Below, in pieces: positions 46,582 to 56,001 of a stretch of DNA of 64,000 nt. The DNA lies in contig JAYQNH010000002.1 of assembly GCA_038144195.1 (NCBI GenBank), forward strand, positions 1,426,001 through 1,490,000, read 5' to 3'. The number at the start of each line of letters is the position of its first letter. Within the stretch, counting starts at the first letter, position 1. A program made the position numbers and the translations under genes. Source of the DNA: VMDJ01 sp038144195. GTDB taxonomy: Bacteria; Pseudomonadota; Gammaproteobacteria; Chromatiales; Chromatiaceae. The notes beneath the pieces were generated by a model that was given only the letters and a program-made list of their open reading frames with translations, was not told the DNA's origin and searched no databases.

Positions 46582-47224
46582 ATGCTTACACCACTAAACC
46601 AACGCCCTCTATATCTTGAAGTTGCTGAGCGCGTTCGCGAATTAATTTACCAACGCAAGTTCAAACCTGGCGATTGGATCGATGAGCTAGATCTAGCTAA
46701 CACTCTAGGTATCAGTCGTACTCCTTTGCGTGAAGCCTTAAAAAGTTCTGCATTCTGAGAATTTAGTGGAGCTAGTGCCTCGCCGCGGTTGTCGCGTCGT
46801 TGAACTTGATGAAGAAGGTTTGTTGGAGCTCTTCCCCGTGATGGCATCTTTAGAGGGCTTATGTGCTGAGCTTGCCGCGCAAAAGATGACCGACAGTGAT
46901 CTTGGCTATCTTCAGAAGTTACATGCTCGTTTAGAGAAGCACGCGGCTAACGGCAAGGTCGATAGCTATTACGAAGTAAATCGTGAGATCCATTCTGCGG
47001 TGCATCAACTGGCAGATAACCGTTGGTTAGAAAAGACCAGTGCGGAACTGCGAAATGTTTTGACCTTGGCTCGTCACAAACAGCTGACTAAAGAAGGTCG
47101 TTTAGAAGAATCCCTAGAAGAACATCGCGTGATTATGGATGCCTTTGAAAAAGGTGATGCAAAGAAAGCCGGTAAAGCGATGCATGCACATTTGTGTAAT
47201 CAGGAAAAAGCACTACGAGATTAA
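46582..47224 (+). CDS. GntR-family (FCD domain) regulator of the malonate genes, one frame break
   Basis: About 213 residues after correction. The winged HTH (LYLEVAERVRELIYQRKFKPGD, consecutive blocks, then LGISRTPLREALK) is followed by an FCD effector domain with metal-site-like Asp/His residues (YYEVNREIHSAVH). The frame breaks in the A5 run 46740-46744; removing one A restores ALKVLHSENLVELVPRRG. It lies directly before the malonate TRAP/decarboxylase genes, where rhizobial mat loci carry the GntR regulator MatR, so the same role is inferred. Confidence 0.85.
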
Positions 47225-47319
47225 GCATTCATGTCGCGACTCTTGGGGCAGGTCGCGATCAATAACAACGCCTGTATGGGCAGCTCTACAACAATTAACG
47301 ACTCAATTAGGAGAGATCG

Positions 47320-48321
47320 ATGAAAAAACTAAAACTTGTGGCTGCAGCGTTAGTCACCGCGGGTTTGTTAAGCGCATGTAGCGAAGCTCCAAAAGAAGTT
47401 TCGATGAAAGCATCTCACCAGTGGCCAGGCGGCAAAGGTGATATGCGTGATGAGATGGTGCAGATGATTGCGCGTCACATGACCGATAAGAAAACAGGTG
47501 TGAACATTAAAGTTTACCCAGGTAAGAGCTTGTTCAAGCCAAAAGAGCAGTGGGGCGCAATGACCAAAGGTCAGCTGGATATGACAGCATTCCCATTGGC
47601 GTACGCTGGTGGTAAGCACCCAGAGTTCAACCTGACCTTGATGCCTGGTTTGGTAAAGAACCATGACCATGCATTGCGTCTTAATAAATCAGCGTTCATG
47701 GATAAGATCAAAAAGATCATGGATGACGCTGGTGTGATGGTGCTTGCTGATACTTGGTTGGCAGGTGGTTACGTTTCAACTGGCGAATGTATTCTTGAGC
47801 CAAAAGACGTTGAAGGTATGAAGTTCCGTGCAGCGGGTAAAGCGTTTAACCAAATGCTTGCCGCGGCAGGTGCAACCATTACTTCAATGCCTTCATCAGA
47901 GATCTACTCAGGTCTTCAGACAGGCGTTCTGGATGGTGCGAACACCTCATCAGCATCATTGGTTTCATACCGTATTTACGAGCAAGTTAAATGTTTGACT
48001 GAGCCTGGTGATAACGCTTTATGGGTTATGTACGAGCCAATCTTGATGGCTAAAGCAAGCTTTGAGAAGTTGACTCCAGCACAACAGAAAGAAATCTTGG
48101 CGGCGGGTAAAGCGGCTGAGCAGTACGCATCTGACGAAGCTAAGAAGCAAGACGCAAAGCTTGTTGAGGCTTACCAGAAGGCTGGCGTTAAAGTTGTGAA
48201 GATGTCAGCTGAGCAAGCGGCTATGTGGCGTGATATTGCAGATAAGTCGAGCTACGACGCATTTGCAAAAGACGTTTCTGGTGGTCGTGAATTGTTGGAT
48301 ATGGCGTTGTCAGTTCAATAA
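47320..48321 (+). CDS. TRAP transporter solute-binding protein, probably malonate
   Basis: A 333-residue DctP-family protein. The signal (KLVAAALVTAGLLSACS) ends in a lipobox, so it is a lipoprotein rather than a free periplasmic protein. Family segments KFRAAGKAFNQMLAAAGA and SEIYSGLQTGVLDGA, with the usual ligand-facing Arg region, are present. Placed between a GntR regulator and the malonyl-CoA genes, the substrate is inferred to be malonate (MatP-like). Confidence 0.88.
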   Translation: MKKLKLVAAALVTAGLLSACSEAPKEVSMKASHQWPGGKGDMRDEMVQMIARHMTDKKTGVNIKVYPGKSLFKPKEQWGAMTKGQLDMTAFPLAYAGGKHPEFNLTLMPGLVKNHDHALRLNKSAFMDKIKKIMDDAGVMVLADTWLAGGYVSTGECILEPKDVEGMKFRAAGKAFNQMLAAAGATITSMPSSEIYSGLQTGVLDGANTSSASLVSYRIYEQVKCLTEPGDNALWVMYEPILMAKASFEKLTPAQQKEILAAGKAAEQYASDEAKKQDAKLVEAYQKAGVKVVKMSAEQAAMWRDIADKSSYDAFAKDVSGGRELLDMALSVQ

Positions 48322-48333
48322 TAAGCCCTAATG

Positions 48334-48364
48334 TGCACTCGCTCATTTGAGCGAGTGCATTTTC
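48334..48364 (+). terminator. Hairpin between TRAP binding protein and permease genes
   Basis: A perfect stem of about 11-12 bp (48334-48345 with 48348-48359) is followed by TTTTC. As in many transporter operons it probably lets the binding protein be made in excess over the membrane subunits. Confidence 0.72.
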
Positions 48365-48385
48365 TTATCAGCAGAAGGCTGAATC

Positions 48386-48910
48386 ATGAATTTCTTTATT
48401 AATGCGACCGCTTCCTTGTCGCGTTTGTTTGGTTATATCGCTGCTAGTTTGTTGTTTGTTGCGGTATTGGTCGTGTGTCACATGGTGTTCACGCGATTTG
48501 TTTTGAATTTACCTACCTCATGGCAAACCGAGTTTGTCACCTATGTGTTGCTTGCCTCGACTTTCCTTGGCGCACCGTGGGTTTTATTAGAGCGTGGGCA
48601 TGTGAACGTTGAGCTTGTGCCACTCATGTTGGGCAATCGTGGACGTTTTATTTTGGCTTTTATTGCTTATGCTGCAGCATCAGCTTTGTGCGCCGTTATC
48701 GCTTACGAAGCCTATATTTTTTGGCACGAAGCCTGGGTTGAAGATTGGAGCTCGGACACGATCTGGGCACCGAAGCTTTGGAAAGCTTATCTAGCTATGC
48801 CAATTGGTTTTGCGCTGATTACTTTGCAGTATCTTGCTGATCTGCTGTGTTTGATAACAGGGCGCGAGACTCCGTTTGGTTTGCCGGCCGTTAACCAGGA
48901 GGCTAACTGA
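48386..48910 (+). CDS. TRAP transporter small permease (DctQ type)
   Basis: A 174-residue protein with four hydrophobic helices. The second carries TSWQTEFVTYVLLASTFLGAPWVL (consecutive blocks) and is followed by RGHVNVELVPL, the DctQ signature. It pairs with the large permease, overlapping its start by one base. Confidence 0.9.
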   Translation: MNFFINATASLSRLFGYIAASLLFVAVLVVCHMVFTRFVLNLPTSWQTEFVTYVLLASTFLGAPWVLLERGHVNVELVPLMLGNRGRFILAFIAYAAASALCAVIAYEAYIFWHEAWVEDWSSDTIWAPKLWKAYLAMPIGFALITLQYLADLLCLITGRETPFGLPAVNQEAN

Positions 48911-50227
48911 TGGATCCTATTTTAATGGGCGTGTTAGCAGCGTCGACCCTTATTCTGTTGCTCTTGATTGGTATGCCGGTGGCTTTTGCACTGGGCACAA
49001 CAGCGATTGTTTTTCTACTGATTGAAAACGGTTCATCCACGTTCTCTGTTGTGGCTGAAACATTATTTGCCTCGCTAGATGAATTTGCTTTGCTATCCAT
49101 TCCAATGTTTTTGGTGATGGGTTCTGCGATTGCGGCCTCTCGTGCAGGTGCTGACCTCTACGAGGCATTAGATCGTTGGTTATACAAAGTTCCCGGTGGT
49201 TTGTTGGTATCGAATATCAGTGCCTGCGGTATCTTTGCTGCTTTAACAGGATCATCTCCAGCGACCTGTGCTGCCATCGGTAAGATGGGTATCCCTGAGA
49301 TGCGTAAGCGTGGCTATCCAGCAAGCTTGGCAACCGGTTCGATTGCAGCGGGCGGTACCTTGGGTATCTTGATTCCACCTTCAATTGTAATGATCGTTTA
49401 CGGCATTACGACCGAAACATCGATCGGCCGTTTGTTTGCAGCGGGTTTAATACCAGGTCTGATGTTGGTCGGTCTATTTATCGCTTGGTCATTGTTCTAC
49501 GCACGCTGGAAGGGATATGACTTTGGTGGTGCGGATAGGCATTTCACGCTAAAGCAAAAGATTGAAACCTTGCCAAAGGTTCTACCTTTCTTAGCGATCA
49601 TTGTGTTGGTTTTGTGGGCTTTGTATGGGGGTGTAGCAACACCTTCTGAAGCCTCTGGTGTGGGTGCTTTGGTGTGCATCTTGTTGGTGATGTTCATTTA
49701 CAAGGTGTGGAATGCCAAGGCGCTTTGTGACATCTTTAGTACGGCGACAAAAGAGTCAGTTATGTTGATGATGATCATCGGCATGGCGGGTTTGTTCAGC
49801 TACATGATGTCGAATCTCTACATCACACAAGGTATTGCTGAATACATTGCGGGCTTGGATATCGCGCCATGGTTGTTGATGATCTACATCAATATCTTCT
49901 TGTTGGTTGCTGGATTCTTCTTGCCACCTGTCGCTGTTATTTTGATGACTGCGCCGACCTTGGTGCCCATCGTTATCGCAGCTGGTTTTGATCCGATTTG
50001 GTTTGGTGTCATGCTTGACGCTAAATATGGAGATCGGTTTGATCACACCACCGGTGGGATTAAATCTGTATGTCATTAACGGCATCGTGCCTGATGTGGA
50101 TCTTAAGACGGTGCTTCTGGGTGCATTGCCGTTCATGCTGTGCATGGTATTCGGCATCTTCCTGTTGGTGATGTTCCCTGAGATTGCTTTGTGGTTGCCT
50201 GACTATTTGATGGGTGAGGCACTCTAA
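48910..50227 (+). CDS. TRAP transporter large permease (DctM type), one frame break
   Basis: About 438 residues after correction, with some twelve helices. GSSPATCAAIGKMGIPEM and GSIAAGGTLGILIPPSI are the family's transport motifs. The frame shifts at the TT pair 50015-50016 (one T extra); removal gives FGVMLTLNMEIGLITPPVGLNLYVING, the conserved second motif. It is a secondary, ion-driven permease. The next gene starts 1 base after its stop. Confidence 0.9.
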
Positions 50228-51631
50228 GTGTCGATGCGTAAAAAATCATGGCTTGATCGCGTGCTCAACGGCTTAGCTGATCGTGGCCGTGATCTTTTAC
50301 GTACAAAGCATAAAGGCGTTGTAACTCAAATTACGGATGCACAGCTTTGTCAGCGCTTGATTCAAGGCAAGGGTGAAGCATCGAGTATTGCCTTGGCACG
50401 TGACTTCTGGCTGCGCTGGAATGATAAGTCGGATGAAGAGAAGATTGATTTTCTGTATCAGATGTCAGTTGATTTTGATCCTTCTCCTGCAGCGATTAAG
50501 GCAGCTTCGCAAGATTATCGAGTGGAAGACCCGGATGCTTTGCGTCGTTTGATAGAAGCTGTAGAGCCGCCAAGACAAGAGCTTATTCGTCGTTTGAATA
50601 TGGCTCCTGAGGGTACTGCGCATCTGATTGAGATGCGTTCTTTTCTTCTGAAGGTGCTGAAAGAGCATCCTCGTCTACGTAACGTTGATTATGACTTTAA
50701 GGCGTTGTTATCGTCTTGGTTTAATCGTGGCTTCCTGATTCTTAAGCGTATTGATTGGCATTCACCTGCTGCGGTGCTTGAGAAATTGATGCAATACGAA
50801 GCTGTGCATCCGATGAGTGGTTGGGATGATATGCGTCGTCGTCTAAGTGAGGATCGACGTTGCTATGCCTTTTTCCATCCAGCGATTCCTGATGATCCTT
50901 TGATCTTTGTTGAGGTCGCGCTGACGCAATCGGTATCGAGATCGATTCATGAGGTGATTAATCCAGACTTGCCTGTGAATGCACTTCAACAGGCAAATAC
51001 AGCTATTTTTTATTCGATCAATAATGCTCTTGATGGTCTTCGCGGGATTAGTTTCGGTAACTTTTTAATCAAGCAGGTGGTCACTGAGCTGCAGCGTGAG
51101 TTTGAAGGGTTAGAGACGTTCTCTACGCTATCTCCTATGCCAACCTTTAGACGTTTTGTCGATCAGTTATCGCGCGAACTTGATGAGCACTGGGTGGCGA
51201 TTGATAAGCTACTCAATATGCGTATTGCTGAGTGTTGTCGTTTGGCAAATAAGTCGTCACTAGCTGAAGCGATGGATGCTTTGATTGAGTTGAATGCGCA
51301 GCAGGTTTTCTTGTCAGAGCTTCTGCAGGATCTTTCTTTGCTGTATCTCACGCAACTCAAACGTGGTGAGCATGCATTAGATCCTGTGGCACATTTTCAT
51401 TTATCCAATGGTGCTGAGTTGTACTTGGTTAATCCACTGGCGAATAAAGCAAAGCATGGTTTGAAAGAGTCTTGGGGTTGCATGGTGAACTATCGCTATG
51501 ACATCGAGACCATGATTTCTAATCACGAACATTACCTGACAGAAGGTGAAATTGCGTTAGGTGAGGAGCCTCAGGCACAACTTGGCCGTTTGTTTGATGA
51601 CTCAAGCTCACCGTCTAAGAAGGCGAGCTAA
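50228..51631 (+). CDS. matA: Malonyl-CoA decarboxylase
   Basis: A 467-residue enzyme converting malonyl-CoA to acetyl-CoA and CO2. The N-terminal helical domain ends with the YDFKALLSSWFNRGFL region; the GNAT-like catalytic domain has CYAFFHPAIPDDPLIFVEVALT and the C-terminal VAHFHLSNGAELYLVNPLANKAKHG segment with the catalytic His (shown as consecutive blocks). The GTG start at 50228 fits the GTGAGG ribosome site 9 bases upstream better than ATG 50234. Confidence 0.93.
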   Translation: MSMRKKSWLDRVLNGLADRGRDLLRTKHKGVVTQITDAQLCQRLIQGKGEASSIALARDFWLRWNDKSDEEKIDFLYQMSVDFDPSPAAIKAASQDYRVEDPDALRRLIEAVEPPRQELIRRLNMAPEGTAHLIEMRSFLLKVLKEHPRLRNVDYDFKALLSSWFNRGFLILKRIDWHSPAAVLEKLMQYEAVHPMSGWDDMRRRLSEDRRCYAFFHPAIPDDPLIFVEVALTQSVSRSIHEVINPDLPVNALQQANTAIFYSINNALDGLRGISFGNFLIKQVVTELQREFEGLETFSTLSPMPTFRRFVDQLSRELDEHWVAIDKLLNMRIAECCRLANKSSLAEAMDALIELNAQQVFLSELLQDLSLLYLTQLKRGEHALDPVAHFHLSNGAELYLVNPLANKAKHGLKESWGCMVNYRYDIETMISNHEHYLTEGEIALGEEPQAQLGRLFDDSSSPSKKAS

Positions 51632-51633
51632 AC

Positions 51634-52428
51634 ATGGAGCTGCTGACCTTATTAATCGCAGGAGCAATCGCTGGTACTGCAGCGGGTTTGCTGGGTATTG
51701 GTGGTGGCGTGGTGATTGTGCCCGTTCTCTCACTAGTCTTTGTGGGTCAGCATGTTGATCCTGACTTGATCATTAAAATTGCTGTCGGCACGTCCTTGGC
51801 GACCATCGTTGTTACGGCTATCTCTTCCGTGTTGGCACATCATCGACATGGCAATGTGCGTTGGGATCTTTTTAAGGTGATGACCCCAACGGTGGTACTG
51901 GGGTCCTTTGTGGGTTCAGTGATTGCTGACATGATGGATGCACATGCCTTAACCGTCGCTTTTATTGTGTTTCTTTATTCGGTTTCAACGCAGATGGCGT
52001 TGGGTGTCGTACCGACAGGTCGATCATTACCCTCTACGACGGCATTGAGGGGTGTGTCGTCAGGTGTTGGCACGCTCTCGGCGATGTTTGGCATTGGTGG
52101 TGGCGCATTGCATGTACCGTTTTTCACGTTTTGTGGCGTGACAGTCAAAGTAGCCGTAGCGACAGCGGCAGCCATTGGTCTGCCACTGGCGGCTTCATCC
52201 ACGCTCGGTTTTATTGTGATGGGCTTAGATGAGGCGAATCTGCCACCGCACAGTTTGGGTTATGTGAATCTCCCGGCGTTCATTGGTGTTGTGGCATCTA
52301 GTATTGTCTTTGCGCCACTAGGCGCCAAGCTCACGCAAGTGTTGTCAGATAAATTAATTAAACGAATTTTTGCTGCTTTTTTGTTCGTTCTTGCGAGCAA
52401 GATGGCCTATGACATGGTATTCATCTAA
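51634..52428 (+). CDS. TauE/SafE-family membrane permease
   Basis: A 264-residue protein with about eight helices and two family repeats: GTAAGLLGIGGGVVIVPVLSL near the start and TLSAMFGIGGGALHVPFF past the middle. Members export or import small organic or sulfur anions. It sits between the decarboxylase and the synthetase, so transport of malonate or a by-product is inferred. Overlaps matB by one base. Confidence 0.9.
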   Translation: MELLTLLIAGAIAGTAAGLLGIGGGVVIVPVLSLVFVGQHVDPDLIIKIAVGTSLATIVVTAISSVLAHHRHGNVRWDLFKVMTPTVVLGSFVGSVIADMMDAHALTVAFIVFLYSVSTQMALGVVPTGRSLPSTTALRGVSSGVGTLSAMFGIGGGALHVPFFTFCGVTVKVAVATAAAIGLPLAASSTLGFIVMGLDEANLPPHSLGYVNLPAFIGVVASSIVFAPLGAKLTQVLSDKLIKRIFAAFLFVLASKMAYDMVFI

Positions 52429-53954
52429 TGACTAACGCGAACCTTTATCTAACTTTTGCGCAACAGGGCTTCAGCCACGCGAGTGATCGCATCTTTTTAC
52501 AAACGCCGGGTCGTGAGCCTTTGTTGTATGGCCAGCTCGATGGATTAACTGCGCAGTTACAGCATCGCCTAATTGGATTAGGTGTGAAAAAAGGTGATCG
52601 CGTGATGGTGCAGGTAGGTAAGTCCTACGAGGCGCTGACCTTATACCTTGCGTGCTTGCGTGCGGGTGCGATTTATATCCCGTTGAATACAGCCTACACA
52701 GCGGCTGAGGTCGATTACTTTATGGGAGATGCCACTCCACAAGTGGTGGTGTGCGAACCCAGAGGTTTTGAAGCTTTAAAGCCAGTGGCTGATAAGTTGC
52801 AGGTGCCGCATTTGCTCACATTGAGTGAGAAAGGTGAGGGTAGTTTGCTAGAAGGCGTGGCGGAGTTATCTACAGAGGCTGATGTTGTTGCGGTAACGCC
52901 TGATGATTTGGCTGCCATTTTGTACACATCCGGTACCACTGGACGTTCAAAGGGCGCGATGTTGAGTCATGAGAATTTGCGGTCGAATGCGCAGGTTCTT
53001 CACGATTATTGGCAATGGCAGGATGGTAAAGATGTTCTTTTACATGCTTTACCTATCTTCCATGTACATGGGTTATTTGTTGCTTTGCACTGTGCCTTAT
53101 TAGGTACCTCGACCGTTCACTTCCTTCCAAAGTATGAAGTGAATGACATCATGCGTTTGATTCCAGAGAGTACGGTCATGATGGGTGTGCCAACTTTCTA
53201 TACACGTCTTTTAGATGAAGAAGGTTTTAATCAGTCACTGGTTAGCAATATGCGCCTGTTTATTTCGGGTTCCGCACCGATGCTAGCTGAAACGCATTAT
53301 CAATTCACTGAGCGTACTGGCTTATCCATTTTGGAGCGTTACGGAATGACCGAAGCTGGAATGATCACCTCAAATCCTTATGACGGTGATCGTGTGCCAG
53401 GCACTGTTGGTTTTGCGCTCCCTGGTGTGCAGGTTCGTGTGGCAGATGATCAAGGTAACGTTCTTTCTGCGGGCGAGATGGGTGTGCTCGAAGTGATTGG
53501 GCCGAATGTGTTCAAAGGCTATTGGCAGATGCCAGAAAAAACCGCTGCTGAGTTCCGCAAGGATGGTTGGTTCATCACTGGCGATCTATCAACGATGGAT
53601 GAAGAAGGGCGTGTCAGTATTGTTGGCCGCGCAAAAGATTTGATTATCTCGGGTGGTTACAACATTTATCCAAAAGAGATTGAGGGTGAGATTGATCTGA
53701 TCCCAGGCGTAAAAGAGTCGGCTGTGATTGGTGTGCCACATAAGGACTTTGGTGAAGGTGTAACGGCGGTTGTTGTTGCTGATGGTTCAGCCGAGATCAG
53801 TGAGTCTGCTATTGTTTCTGCGCTCGACGGTAAGCTTGCGCGGTTTAAACAACCTAAGCGCGTTTATATCGTTGATGAGTTGCCTCGTAATACGATGGGT
53901 AAGGTTCAGAAAGCACAACTTCGGGATCAATATCGGGATAGCTACGCTTCATGA
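52428..53954 (+). CDS. matB: Malonyl-CoA synthetase
   Basis: A 508-residue ANL-superfamily acyl-CoA ligase. AMP-binding P-loop YTSGTTGRSKGAMLSH is near residue 166; ERYGMTEAGMITSNPYDGDRVPGTVG matches malonyl-CoA synthetases (consecutive blocks). The hinge Asp is in FITGDLSTMDEEG and the catalytic Lys in PRNTMGKVQKAQL. With matA it forms malonate activation and decarboxylation to acetyl-CoA. Confidence 0.92.
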   Translation: MTNANLYLTFAQQGFSHASDRIFLQTPGREPLLYGQLDGLTAQLQHRLIGLGVKKGDRVMVQVGKSYEALTLYLACLRAGAIYIPLNTAYTAAEVDYFMGDATPQVVVCEPRGFEALKPVADKLQVPHLLTLSEKGEGSLLEGVAELSTEADVVAVTPDDLAAILYTSGTTGRSKGAMLSHENLRSNAQVLHDYWQWQDGKDVLLHALPIFHVHGLFVALHCALLGTSTVHFLPKYEVNDIMRLIPESTVMMGVPTFYTRLLDEEGFNQSLVSNMRLFISGSAPMLAETHYQFTERTGLSILERYGMTEAGMITSNPYDGDRVPGTVGFALPGVQVRVADDQGNVLSAGEMGVLEVIGPNVFKGYWQMPEKTAAEFRKDGWFITGDLSTMDEEGRVSIVGRAKDLIISGGYNIYPKEIEGEIDLIPGVKESAVIGVPHKDFGEGVTAVVVADGSAEISESAIVSALDGKLARFKQPKRVYIVDELPRNTMGKVQKAQLRDQYRDSYAS

Positions 53955-54385
53955 CGGCTAATGAGTTAACAAAAAAGATTCATAAGGGCATTCCGCTAAC
54001 CCAAGCAATGGCCTTTGATATCACTGAGCTAACGGAAACGTCGATTGCGGTTAAAACCGGTGGTGAGGAAAACGTTAACGTTCATGGAACGGCGTTTGCT
54101 GGCTCCCTTTATACAACCTGTGTGTTAGCTGCTTGGGGGCTGGTTAATTCTCGGCTGCCTGAAGAAGCAAGTTTGGTACTGGCTTCGGGGCATATCGATT
54201 ACTTATCTCCTGTGGTGGGTGATATCTGTGCGCGAGGCGAGATATCTAAGCAGGATTTCGAGCAGTTTTTGACGGCGGTTAATGAGCAGGGGCGTTCACG
54301 CCTCCAGGTTGAGATTCAGGTAGAGCATGAAGGTGTGCTCGCCGCAAAATTTACAGGGCAGGTACATGCCCGGATCAAACAATGA
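53951..54385 (+). CDS. YiiD_C-type hotdog thioesterase
   Basis: A 144-residue hotdog-fold protein. NVHGTAFAGSLYTTCVLAAWGLV and ASGHIDYLSPVVGD match the YiiD C-terminal (putative thioesterase) family. It overlaps matB by 4 bases. A role in hydrolysing surplus acyl-CoA is inferred from position only. Confidence 0.8.
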   Translation: MTANELTKKIHKGIPLTQAMAFDITELTETSIAVKTGGEENVNVHGTAFAGSLYTTCVLAAWGLVNSRLPEEASLVLASGHIDYLSPVVGDICARGEISKQDFEQFLTAVNEQGRSRLQVEIQVEHEGVLAAKFTGQVHARIKQ

Positions 54386-54395
54386 GGATGGAAAG

Positions 54396-55376
54396 ATGGA
54401 AGTAGGTGCGATTCGACTGACTGAGCATGGTGGCCCTGATGTGTTGCAGTGGCAAAGCGTTGAGCTGCCAGCGCCAGCGGCTAATGAAGTTCAGGTTCGT
54501 CATCATGCGGTAGGTTTGAACTACATTGATGTCTACCATCGTTCTGGTATCTATCCTACGCCTGAGACCCCTTGCGGTATCGGTATGGAAGCAGCGGGTA
54601 TTGTTGAGGCAGTTGGTGAATCGGTTTCTGATATTAAGGTCGGTGATCGCGTAGCTTATGCATCGCAGCCTTTAGGTGCGTATTCCGAGGCGCGAAATAT
54701 TGCTTCTGATCGCGTAGTACTCCTTCCAGATGAGATTAGTTTTGACCAGGGTGCGGCGATAATGCTTCAAGGCATGACGGTTGAATACCTACTGCAACGT
54801 ACCTACCAGCTCAAATCAGGTGACACGGTGTTATTCCAAGCCGCTGCCGGTGGTGTGGGTTTGCTGTTTTGTCAGTGGGCTAAATCACTCGGTGCGCGTG
54901 TGATTGGTACTGTGGGTAGCGAAGAGAAAGGTGAGATCGCAAAAGCCGCTGGTTGTAGCGATGTGATCTATTACCGTCATGAAGATGTGCCAGCGCGCGT
55001 GAAAGAGCTTACCGATGGCAATGGTGTGCCAGTGGTGTTTGACGGTATTGGTAAAGACACTTGGGAGATGTCGCTAGCGAGCTTGGCGCCGCGTGGTTTG
55101 ATGGTGACCTTTGGTAATGCCTCGGGCAAGGTGCCGCCGTTTGATATTAATCGTCTCAGCGCCATGGGTTCTTTGTATGTAACCCGTCCAACATTGATGA
55201 CCTATACCGCTGATTCAGGTGAGATGCGTAAGTCCGCGAATGATCTGTTCAAGAAGGTGATAAATGGCGACGTGGATATCAAAATTAATCAGCAGTATTT
55301 ATTGAGAGAAGCTGCCGAAGCACATCGTGCCTTAGAAGCACGTGAAACAACCGGCTCAACGATTTTTAACGTTTAA
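54396..55376 (+). CDS. Zinc-independent quinone oxidoreductase (zeta-crystallin type, MDR family)
   Basis: A 326-residue NADPH-dependent enzyme. GLNYIDVYHRSGIYP is the Qor N-terminal motif, and AAAGGVGLLFCQWAKSLGARVIGTVGS is the nucleotide-binding segment (consecutive blocks). No catalytic zinc ligands are seen. ATG 54396 has GGAAAG just upstream; the longer frame overlaps the thioesterase. The end overlaps the convergent TVP38 gene by 11 bases. Confidence 0.92.
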   Translation: MEVGAIRLTEHGGPDVLQWQSVELPAPAANEVQVRHHAVGLNYIDVYHRSGIYPTPETPCGIGMEAAGIVEAVGESVSDIKVGDRVAYASQPLGAYSEARNIASDRVVLLPDEISFDQGAAIMLQGMTVEYLLQRTYQLKSGDTVLFQAAAGGVGLLFCQWAKSLGARVIGTVGSEEKGEIAKAAGCSDVIYYRHEDVPARVKELTDGNGVPVVFDGIGKDTWEMSLASLAPRGLMVTFGNASGKVPPFDINRLSAMGSLYVTRPTLMTYTADSGEMRKSANDLFKKVINGDVDIKINQQYLLREAAEAHRALEARETTGSTIFNV

Positions 55377-56001
55377 ACTGCTTTACCAATCGAGCAATCA
55401 ATACCACGGTGGCGATCAGCGCCACCGCAATTAAACCGTGCTTAACGGTATCTGCATCCCCGCTTGCAAGAGACTTTCCCGCAAAGCCAAGCCAGCTATA
55501 GGCAAATGCGCCCGGCGCCATAAAGATAAAGCTGGCTATGACATAGGGCAGCGCTCCGATGTTGCTTAAGCCCAAGGCGTAGTTCAATAAGTTAAAAGGA
55601 AACAAGGGAACCAATCGTGTCAGGGCAACAAATCGCCATCCCTCATCAGAAACACCTTTGATAAGCTTCTGGGTGAACTGATTGGCTTTTTTCTCAACCC
55701 AGTCGTGCGCTAGATAGCGTGCAATCAAAAAGCTGAATGTAGCGCCTAGTGTCGCACCGCTAAGACTATATAAAGTGCCTAAGTAGGGGCCAAATAAGGC
55801 ACCACCGAGCAAAGTCATCGCAAGGCCCGGTAAAAACAACACGGTACCTATGGCGTAAGCGAACATGAAGACCAAAGGCGCGTAGATGCCGGCTTGTTCA
55901 ATAGTTTGGCGAATTGACTCGAAATTGACATGCTCTTGATTGGCGGCAGACAGTACAATCAAAAGCAATAAGACAGCAATAAAAATGATGCGTTGATTCA
56001 T
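55366..56001 (-). CDS. TVP38/TMEM64-family membrane protein
   Basis: A 211-residue DedA-superfamily protein with about five helices. The family core is GAILFGPYLG-like (here GGALFGPYLGTLYSLSGATLGA) followed by FVALTRLVPLFPFNLLNYALGLS with the conserved Arg. Function in bacteria is not settled; lipid or small-molecule handling is proposed. The ATG is at 56001, directly abutting the opposite-strand ATG of arsJ. Confidence 0.88.
   Translation of the reverse strand: MNQRIIFIAVLLLLIVLSAANQEHVNFESIRQTIEQAGIYAPLVFMFAYAIGTVLFLPGLAMTLLGGALFGPYLGTLYSLSGATLGATFSFLIARYLAHDWVEKKANQFTQKLIKGVSDEGWRFVALTRLVPLFPFNLLNYALGLSNIGALPYVIASFIFMAPGAFAYSWLGFAGKSLASGDADTVKHGLIAVALIATVVLIARLVKQFKR

Noticed and set aside
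47234..47258. Hairpin TCGCGAC/GTCGCGA after the GntR gene
   Set aside because: Long 11-base loop and no T tract; it could be an operator half-site pair, but evidence is too thin to call a terminator.
43094..51360. Long antisense frames opposite tupA, aorB, matA and others
   Set aside because: They lack family features and follow codon structure of the sense gene; treated as shadows.
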